Assembly: GCA_027922465.2 (NCBI GenBank)
Contig: BQMF02000367.1
Span: 62,001-126,000, forward strand
Origin: Turritopsis dohrnii
Lineage: Eukaryota; Cnidaria; Hydrozoa; Anthoathecata; Oceaniidae
Direction: 5' to 3'
Length of the DNA: 64,000 nt
The notes under the pieces are model-generated. The model saw only the letters and a list, made by a program, of their open reading frames with translations, had not been told where the DNA came from and did no database searches. Below are positions 43,570 to 64,000 of the stretch, one piece after another; within the stretch, counting starts at the first letter, position 1, and the number at the start of each line of letters is the position of its first letter. A program made the position numbers and the translations under genes.

Positions 43570-45921
43570 TTATTTTTCACTGTGATTGTTTCTTTTCTCA
43601 CCTACAATACAATGTGCCAAACATAATTAAAACTGGAACACACATATTGTGTAAGTACCGAATGGTTACCATTTTTGATATATACATTTGTTTCACTATC
43701 ACGTTGCGTGTTAAAAAAGTGCCACAAATAAGAATAAGAAAAATCTGAAATGTGAAACTGTGTTCTTAAAGCTAAGAACAAAATAAGATCAATTCAGGTT
43801 AAAAACGGCTCAAAATTGAAAACAGCCAGTGCCAGGTCAGATTCTAAAGGTTCTTATAAACGAAAAGGCGGGAGAAGGGTGTGGAGGTGAGAAAAGGGGG
43901 AGGGGGAGGAAATATGGTACTTAAAATCAGGAAAGGTGTGTGGGCGAGTGCTTAATCAAGAAAATTTGAGTTCTGCGCCCACTTTGGGCGTTTTGAGAAA
44001 GGGCGGCATATTGAGTATTTCAGCAAAACTCATCATAATCTCATGGACAAGCAACAAAGTTTTAAATAATATATAAACGTCGTGAGTGTGTTTCAATTGA
44101 ATCAAATGAATATTAATGTATTATTATATCAGGTCTATGAAACAGAATAGTAACTAGAGATTTTAGAATTTTTGTATCCTGGACTTACTGTAATACATGC
44201 ATGCGTCGCGTGTACACAGCAAATTTATTCAGTATTTGATTTTAATTTGATGTGATCGTCTCTTCCGACATTTGTGACGTGTTGTGTCGGATTGACTCAT
44301 CGATTCGTTATCGTATTTGAATCTGAAATCAGAACTCCAAACATCATAAATGATTTCGTTGTTTCTCCAGCTTGTAAACAAAAGCATTGAACAGATGTTT
44401 TCCTCTGATTTTGTGTTCTTCTTGACTTTTCGGAAGAAGTTGTCGATTTAAAAACAACTTTGTAATCTCCTCCGGAGAGAATTTCAAAATTAGATGAGAT
44501 TGTATAAGGTTTGAACAACTCCTTTTTTGTGTTGATCTCTTTAATCAACAAAACGTAGAAACAGCCAGTCACACAAGACAATCACCTATTCATACGGTTT
44601 TGTACTTATATGAAAAACCAAAGAAGGAGGAGAGCGTTTTTATTTGAAGGTGAGTTTCTTGATAAATTTTACGAATTTCGATTCATTCCAATTTCGATTG
44701 TTATGATTGTGCTTGTTTAGTATCGAGAAGAGAAAACTGGGAGGACACTGAACATTACAGGTATACTTTTTTGATTAGCATACTTCATAAAATCAACAGG
44801 AAATTGTCAATCATGTATTGCCTTTCTGTTAGAAAAATGGAGAATTTTTTGAAGGTAAAACTAATGTGCTATGCAAAGCCTCAATCCAAGGATTTCTGAT
44901 TTTTAAAAATGCGATTAAATCGAATATTAAACTTGAGGTTACATCAACAACTAAAATATTCTGTTAAACCTTGTTTTATGTTTGTTTTGTTTTCTCTTTC
45001 TTGGTTTAAATCTGAAAGATTTATGTCAGGTCATGAATTATTGCGGTGCAATTTTGTAGTTGTTGATTTGATGAATAGTCAGTTTTGAAAATGTGAAAGA
45101 ATGGCTCAAAGATAATGAGCTGTTATAAGGCTTTTGTCTCTATCATAATCTTTTGTTTACCTCGCCTATTCACTAGCTCCACGTTTCCAGACCCCACTTC
45201 TTATTGTTTAAGAGGGAATCACCAAAGTGCAGCACTCGGTAATTATAATAGTCCATTATCTTTAGCATTTGCATGACAGACTTTCAAATGTACAATGTAT
45301 GTCGATAAAGTGGTATCAATTTTGATTTGATTTGTACTCGCCCAAGTGATATTTGTTTAATATAGGCGGGAATACATAAACGTATGATAAAGTTGTTTTA
45401 GCAGTCGTCACCAACAAGTAAGTGTTTTTGAAAGCATTTGAAAAGCATTTGAAAGCAGATTGTGTAGCAGTCAAAGTCTCACCAATGAAGCACTTGACTC
45501 CATACTTTTATGGAAGCATTATCATTTGATATTTCTTTCTCGATTACTTTGAGAGCTTTTTACATTTTTCATTTAGTTTTTATAATTCATTTTCTTTTTT
45601 GACATCTTAAAATACAAAAAAACCCGAAAGTCGAAAGATTAAAAAGATTAAAGAAAAGCATTTGAAAATTCAAAAAGTGAGACAGCGTTCAAAGACACAA
45701 CAACAATGTTCATAATGGGCTAGTTTTTATGAGTTGCATTTTCTGGAAAGTTCGAGATAAACACTGAAATTTCTCGGTACGGACTAAAAATTGGTTCGGT
45801 AAGTTCAAGATATTGGAGTTCTAAAAAGCGGGTCAGTTTTTAAGTTTGCGAGACTGTAAATGCTAAATGCTGATGGCACCAAGGTCTTTGTACGATGTAG
45901 CGCGAAGTTCGAGTGAACCGT
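43570..45921. other. Non-coding DNA with one unassigned open frame
   Basis: Mostly AT-rich. A purine-rich GGGAGGGGGAGG patch lies at 43890-43915. A 94-aa minus frame at 44297-44581 (KPYTISSNFEILSGGDYKVV...) has balanced composition but no recognised domain or splice partners. It may be an exon of an unseen gene or chance. Confidence 0.35.
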
Positions 45922-46027
45922 AGTTGCAAGTCGGGCACAAGAAGTTGCAAGTCGGGCGTAAGAAGTTGCAAGTCGGGCGTAAGAAGTTGCAAGTCGGGCG
46001 TAAGAAATTGCTAGTCGGGCGTAAGAA
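45922..46027. repeat. 21-bp minisatellite, about five units
   Basis: GTTGCAAGTCGGGCGTAAGAA is repeated head to tail with few changes. Looser TCGGG-containing strings (GGTCGGGTGCAAAAAAGTCG, TTTGGTCGGGGAAAA) follow at 46115-46160. The whole patch may be the edge of another CpG-motif element. Confidence 0.9.
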
Positions 46028-46205
46028 TTAACCTTTACGGGTGGTTGCTCTTACTTACGTCAGTTTCAACTTGTTTTTTTTATGAAACGCTTTATTTGAT
46101 TTTAGTTAATTTTTGGTCGGGTGCAAAAAAGTCGGGGAAAAATTTGGTCGGGGAAAATCTTAGTCACTCCTTCCAAAAATTGGTCACTTTTTTAGAGTCA
46201 ATTGA

Positions 46206-46625
46206 TCAATTGATGGACTGACGCATTGAAGTATCGAGATACGATATGACTGGGACTCGAACATGGGTCGCAACTGCTGTTTGGAAGCTACACATTTTTC
46301 TAATGAAGAAATTTGTAATGGACAATTGTTTCTTTGAACTAATACTGATATCTTCGACCATTCTAATTGCATCTGCAATTGCATTTTGCAAACTGATACG
46401 CTCCCAGTGGGCAAATTTACTGAAAAATCACTGTGAAGGAGTGCATTTCTATAGAAATATACACACTATTTCAATAAAAATGTTCTTCATTGCAGTGATT
46501 TTTTTGACGGTTTTGTCAAAAACTTGGCTGCTTTTAAAGCGCATCGGAGTGGAGTATTGAGATATCATATGAGTGGGACTCAAACAAGGATCGCAACGGC
46601 CGCACTCAAAAGTACTAACCACTTC
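46206..46625. mobile_element. Compound of two family-1 SINE fragments around MITE copy 5
   Basis: 46206-46290 and 46530-46625 are minus-strand pieces of the tRNA-like SINE seen at 3165. They share GATACGATATGACTGGGACTC-like and GTACTAACCACTTCC-like segments. Between them, 46403-46521 is a CCCAGTGGGC foldback with a truncated right end. Open frames across this compound are chance. Confidence 0.6.
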
Positions 46626-47220
46626 CGTAGTTTATCGAATTTAACACGCAGTTGAAAATAATTATTTTTGCCGGCACGCGTAGTAAATTTAAAAGGAAAT
46701 ATTTTGCAAAATTCATGCAACCTGAATACGCATCAATATTTATAAGTAAATAAAATCATACGCAGAAAGAAATATTGATGAATTTTTTTCTCAAATCAAC
46801 TCATTATTTTTCCAGAAATGAATTACATTTTTACTGTAGATCGTTGAGCGTTAACGATTAGAGCAAAACAAACAACGATTTGGGCAAGCGAGGAAAATTC
46901 AAGAATACTAAATTAATAAATAATAAATGCACGAAAATAGTATATGCGCGTTAATAAAAGGACCCGTTCATTCAGATAAACTACGGATCTACTGTAATTT
47001 ATCTGAATTAACTACACGTCAATGGACTACACGTTTTGGTTTTTAATAAGCAACAAGTTTATAACCAACACTAGCAAATTTTCTCGAATAGTTAAGCAAC
47101 AGTACTGCCAGAATCTTAGATAAATTATCAACATGAAGTTGGATATGATGCATTAGCATAGTACTAGCATATGCTTTAAAATTGTTGCAGTATTTGGTTG
47201 CGCATCGCTCCATCTACTGA
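46626..47220. other. Non-coding AT-rich DNA
   Basis: No gene, RNA or repeat was recognised. Confidence 0.4.
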
Positions 47221-47595
47221 TTTTAACGTCTTCGAGTTTATATGTACTTAGATGCTTTCCCAGTAAACACAAGACGTCTTGAAGACGAAAGACGTCTTTT
47301 AAGGACGAGAAAAAGACGTCTTTCGAAAACGTCTTTGAGACGTCTTACTCTCGTATCTAAAAGACGTCTTTCGCTGTTACACCTGGAGACTAGTTGAGGA
47401 CGTCTTAAACACGTCTTAACTGGTCCAGAAAAGACGTCTTAATCTCAAATCTAAAAGACGTCTTTCTTTGTTACACCTGGAGACTAGTTGAGGACGTCTT
47501 AGAGACGTCTTAACTGGTCCTGAAAAGACGTTTCAAAGGCGTCTTGTGTTTACTGGGAAAGCATCTAAGTACATATGAACTCGAGGACGTTAAAA
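47221..47595. mobile_element. Foldback MITE with AGACGTCTT repeats
   Basis: Inverted arms of about 60 bp run from TTTTAACGTC through TACTTAGATGCTTTCCCAGT to AAACACAAGACGTCTT. The centre holds a direct repeat of about 96 bp (AAAGACGTCTTTCNNTGTTACACC, then GAGACTAGTTGAGGACGTCT) present twice. More than a dozen GACGTC palindromes occur. No coding capacity and no clear duplication. Confidence 0.85.
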
Positions 47596-49800
47596 TCATA
47601 GTTAAACCATGATTAAACAAATTTAGTTTTATAAAAACGTACAGGAAAGTTTTCAAGACGGGACATAGGTATTCGATTAACGCATAGCAACAAATCAAGC
47701 CATAGCAACAAATCAAGCTATAATACCGCATTGCATTACAACATTAGTACTTAATCAACACTACTAATGTCTGACTTTGGTTGCTTGTAAAGCGTAGTTT
47801 ATACGGCCGAACGTTTGCCTTGACTTATGTTAAACTGATGACCTGTACTATATGAAAACTCTTGCATTTAAGTAAAAGTATTGACAATGTCTAATCGCAG
47901 GTCAATTCATTTACATTACACAAGGCGAAATTTCGACCGCATAAACTACCTCTAAACAAACGTGTACAAACTTATGAATAGCTACGTGACATAAGAAAAT
48001 AACAGTTATCTATATCGAAACAATTTCTTCCAGCGTGGAAACTGAAAAAATCCATTCATTGTTACCTTACGTCAAAAATTCCCAATTTCGTACCTAGACC
48101 TATTTATATCTTAAGGGATCAGACAGGAAACCCCCAGTGTCATCTTGAAAATAACTCTAAAGGTATGGTGGCGAGGTTGATCAATATCGAAACTTTGATC
48201 AATCCAAAACGCGGAACTGATTTGACTTTTTAATTATATGGCATATGTGAAATGTCTGACCGTTTCGTATATAATGAAAATTAAGAAGTCCTCGGGATGA
48301 GTTTGATTTGATATAAGATAATCTGCCTTTTATTCTGTTTTTAAAATGGTCGCCCTGGTTTCGAGGTGGTAGAATCTGTTTTTGTTTGTGATTTATTTAT
48401 TTGAAACATCCCTCGTTATTCATTTTTCTTAGAAAACGATTTGTAAGTTTGCCACAACAGTAGATTTTATTGTCGTGTTGATATCAAGTAATAATGTAAT
48501 TGCTATAAAATGTAAACGTTTCGATGACGTAATATTAAGTAATTTGATTGCGAAATCCAACTGTGTTCTTTAAATTTCTCGATTATTTCCCGCTTTGTGG
48601 ACGAGCGCAAAACACATAAAAAACGATGAGGGAAGAGAAAAGATGGGTACTGTTTGATTATTTAAGATGGTGATACGAAAACAAGTATTGCATGGTCTTA
48701 CTATTAAAGACATTAATTAAAACGCCCAAATGAGAAAAATACCTTTTGGGCAATGTTTATTAATATATTAAATAATCATTGTATCTATAATAAATCCTAG
48801 TTTACACATTCATCATATAATCAAAACTGCAAAGAACGAGAGGGACTTAGGAAACTTTAGAACTTAGGAAAATGTTTGAAGTTCCAGATGTTGATAACGC
48901 TTTCATGACACAAAAATATGCGTTTATCAAAACAACATGCAAAGAAAAAAACACCCAATATATATAAACCAAAAACACCAGAAAGAACTCAAGAAGCAAC
49001 CTCGAACCCAGGGTTCGTTGCATTTTTGGATATACGAACGGCAACAAAGATTGAGTTACTGGAGAAGGAATGAATGAGTGTGTTAGTTTCATTAGAATTA
49101 TATTGTTTGAACAAGTCAAATGTGTTACTTTCAATTACGAAAACTTACATAGATTATAACTCGCATTTTTAGTTTCGAATTCCGTTTGGGTTACTCGATA
49201 CTTGATATGTAAGTCTATGATGTTCGATGTTCAAGACTACGAGAAAGGATTTTCGAGTGACAAAAATATTTTAGTTATGATTCATGATGACATCTTTATA
49301 TCCATTTAAATTCGTTTATAAAATAATATTATAATAACATTTAAGTTTGTTTTTAGTTTGTCTTCTTTTAATTTAATTTCTTTTGGTATGAATTATAATT
49401 TATTTTATCAGTTCATGGCTAATTGTAATTAATATAGTTTTGTTCTCTATAAACAAGAATAGATTGCAAACATAGTAGTTTCAATTCTGGAAACGAAACT
49501 AGTTGTGAAACAAAAGCTTACAATCATTATGAGGTGACTAACCTTTTGTCTCCTTTTGACGTTTGTTTTTTGTTTTTTTTTTCGAAAATCTTTTCTCGCA
49601 GTACTTAAATATCTGAACAAACGTCGATTTCTCAGCATTTTTTTTCTAACTTGCAGGGTATGAGTTCATGCTCATTTATAGAGAATAATTTTTAAGCAAT
49701 TAAAACAGCAATGTCTTTAGATATGGTTCTTGTGTTATTGTTCTTATCAAAATTTAAGAAGATCAAAAGTTGTTTTTTTTTTCAATAGTTGTTATTTTGG
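47596..49800. other. Non-coding DNA
   Basis: No gene, RNA or strong repeat was recognised. Only scattered frames under 100 aa occur, with no family resemblance. Confidence 0.4.
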
Positions 49801-49913
49801 CCAATTGGGCAAAATCGTCAAAACTCACTGCGACGAAGAGCATTTTTATCGTCTGTACATTTCTACAGAAGTACACTCCTTCGCAGTGATTTTTAACAAT
49901 TTTGTCCACTGGG
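49801..49913. mobile_element. CCCAGTGGGC foldback MITE, copy 6
   Basis: CCAATTGGGCAAAATCGTC opens and TTTTGTCCACTGGG closes. CACTGCGACGAAGAGC and CTCCTTCGCAGTGA face each other. Confidence 0.82.
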
Positions 49914-50469
49914 AAGATGGAAGAAAGGATAGATAGGGTTGAGAGCTCCAGTGCAGTGCTATTATTGTTGAGACGAAACAGTGGTTTGTAATGAACTCTT
50001 CATGATAACAAAAGATGATGCTCGGAGCGAGTGTGTTCGTACCGACGAAGGTGATTCTAGGAGCGAGTGTGTGTATATAGACGATGGTGATTCTTGGGTC
50101 GTGTGTCCACTGTAACGAAGGAGTAGCTACGATTAACATCAGCCACGAGAGAGATTATAACAAGACAATAAAAGACGACGAAACCTATCGACAAATCCAT
50201 GTATTCCTTTTGACAAGCTTTCGATACTTGAAAGATAAACGTTCCCTCAATGGTGGCTTGCAAATTATTCTAACGTTTCTAATTTCCCACAGTAGATGCC
50301 TCTTATTTCATTAAAATTAAAACGTGTAAAATATTTTGAAGTAGACCCGAGCCAAAAAGAATACATACATTTTGTCGAAAAGATTTCGTCATTTTGGATG
50401 TCTTGTTATAAAGACATCAGACTTAGATTAGGGAGAAGTATTGTTTACTATGTTGTTTATTGTTTGTTG

Positions 50470-50845
50470 TTTATTATTTATTGCTTACCGACTACTCGCT
50501 TCCTGTTCGGGAGGTCGCGGGTTCAATCTCCGATCGAGTCATGTCAGCAACTATAACAGTGTGAATCACTCCTCTCTGCTTAGCACTCAGCAAGAGAGTA
50601 AGAATGATGTCTAGGATGGTTGTCTAGTTGAGCGGTTTCTGTCATTACAGCTTCCGTAGTCCAAATAGGGGGCTATTAAATGCTCTCAACCTCCGTCATC
50701 CGTATATATCGAAAAGGCAAGAAGCCCTGGGGATGAGGTTGAAATGCTCTAGAACTTCCTTCGCAGGACTTTTATTGATAATAGTACCTTAATGGATTGG
50801 AAGACGCTATCATGGGTAAATAATAATAATAATAACAATAATATT
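50470..50845 (+). mobile_element. tRNA-derived SINE (family 3) just upstream of PKC exon 1a
   Basis: The head keeps the anticodon-to-T-arm part of a tRNA (CTCGCTTCCTGTTCGGGAGG, then B box GGTTCAATCTC). An A-box side is not clear. A 200-bp body follows, and it ends in (AAT)n at 50820-50840. A related body fragment (GTATATCGAAAAGGCAAGAA) recurs at 51280. The tail stops about 15 bp before the first PKC coding exon. Confidence 0.7.
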
Positions 50846-50855
50846 TTAGCTTGTT

Positions 50856-63875
<13,020 letters not shown>

Positions 63876-63880
63876 ATGAA

Positions 63881-63886
63881 AATAAA
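63881..63886 (+). terminator. PKC polyadenylation signal
   Basis: AATAAA five bases after the PKC stop codon. It is very close, so the 3' untranslated region would be short unless a later site is used. Confidence 0.55.
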
Positions 63887-64000
63887 ACTACGGTATACGA
63901 AAACAGGATGAGACATACGAAAAAAAAATTGGTCCATCGTACGTTTTTTTTAACCGAATGAATCGTAATTGGAGATTTCTGAAACAGAAAAATAGCATAG

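Noticed and set aside
45922..46027. CRISPR-like array
   Set aside because: The units are contiguous without spacers, in animal DNA; this is a minisatellite.
46246..46560. 104-aa plus frame and overlapping 76-aa minus frame
   Set aside because: They lie across SINE fragments and a foldback MITE; chance frames.
50500..50560. tRNA gene
   Set aside because: Only the anticodon-to-T-arm half is tRNA-like; a SINE body and tail follow.

Overview
The window is AT-rich animal genomic DNA. It has many short GT-AG exons, long introns, tRNA-derived SINEs, a DIRS retroelement, and PIF/Harbinger, mariner, pogo-like and Kolobok-like DNA transposons. The dense MITEs, AT-richness and pogo/HIRAN-like elements would suit a cnidarian or another early-branching metazoan. 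That placement is an inference; the sequence does not prove it. Nothing bacterial is present.

Only two host genes are supported. On the minus strand, 17069 down to 3324, eight exons encode the first 293 residues of an SLC18B1-like (vesicular amine/polyamine type) major facilitator transporter. Its 3' end is not in the window. On the plus strand, 50856 to 63875, there is a complete conventional, Ca2+/diacylglycerol-dependent protein kinase C with two alternative first exons spliced to fifteen shared exons. It encodes 677 or 675 aa and every splice phase closes.

Almost everything else is mobile DNA, often nested. 1-2.9 kb: a two-gene PIF/Harbinger transposon. 4.05-9.57 kb: a 5.5-kb long-TIR element carrying a TTAA-flanked foldback MITE, a 2.7-kb inner element and a SINE. 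9.9-10.7 kb: a mariner-type MITE inside another foldback. 11.6-13.6 kb: an element holding a pogo-type deletion derivative and a LINE tail. 17.9-19.5 kb: a decayed Kolobok-like element. 22.8-24.05 kb: an element with GCGCGC repeats, with another MITE inside. 25.5-27.6 kb: a pair of near-identical MITEs, a Tc1 remnant and an ACGTCACC foldback. 27.9-32.0 kb: a mariner whose left TIR was split by an intact-looking pogo-like transposon, which encodes a 491-aa DDD transposase and, divergently, a HIRAN-like protein. 36.7-41.3 kb: a DIRS retrotransposon with a recognisable internal complementary region but several frame lesions. 41.3-42.6 kb: a deleted pogo-like copy. 42.7-43.2 kb: a Tigger-like MITE. 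47.2-47.6 kb: an AGACGTCTT foldback. A ~120-bp CCCAGTGGGC foldback MITE occurs about 13 times, six of them inside PKC introns.

The most interesting pattern is architectural. At least eight different DNA elements here, most with TA duplications, each carry a private array of a short CpG-containing motif just inside their ends, in an otherwise CpG-poor AT-rich background. These look like lineage-specific binding arrays, for a transposase or a host factor. The pogo-like element that still encodes both its proteins is the best place to test that.
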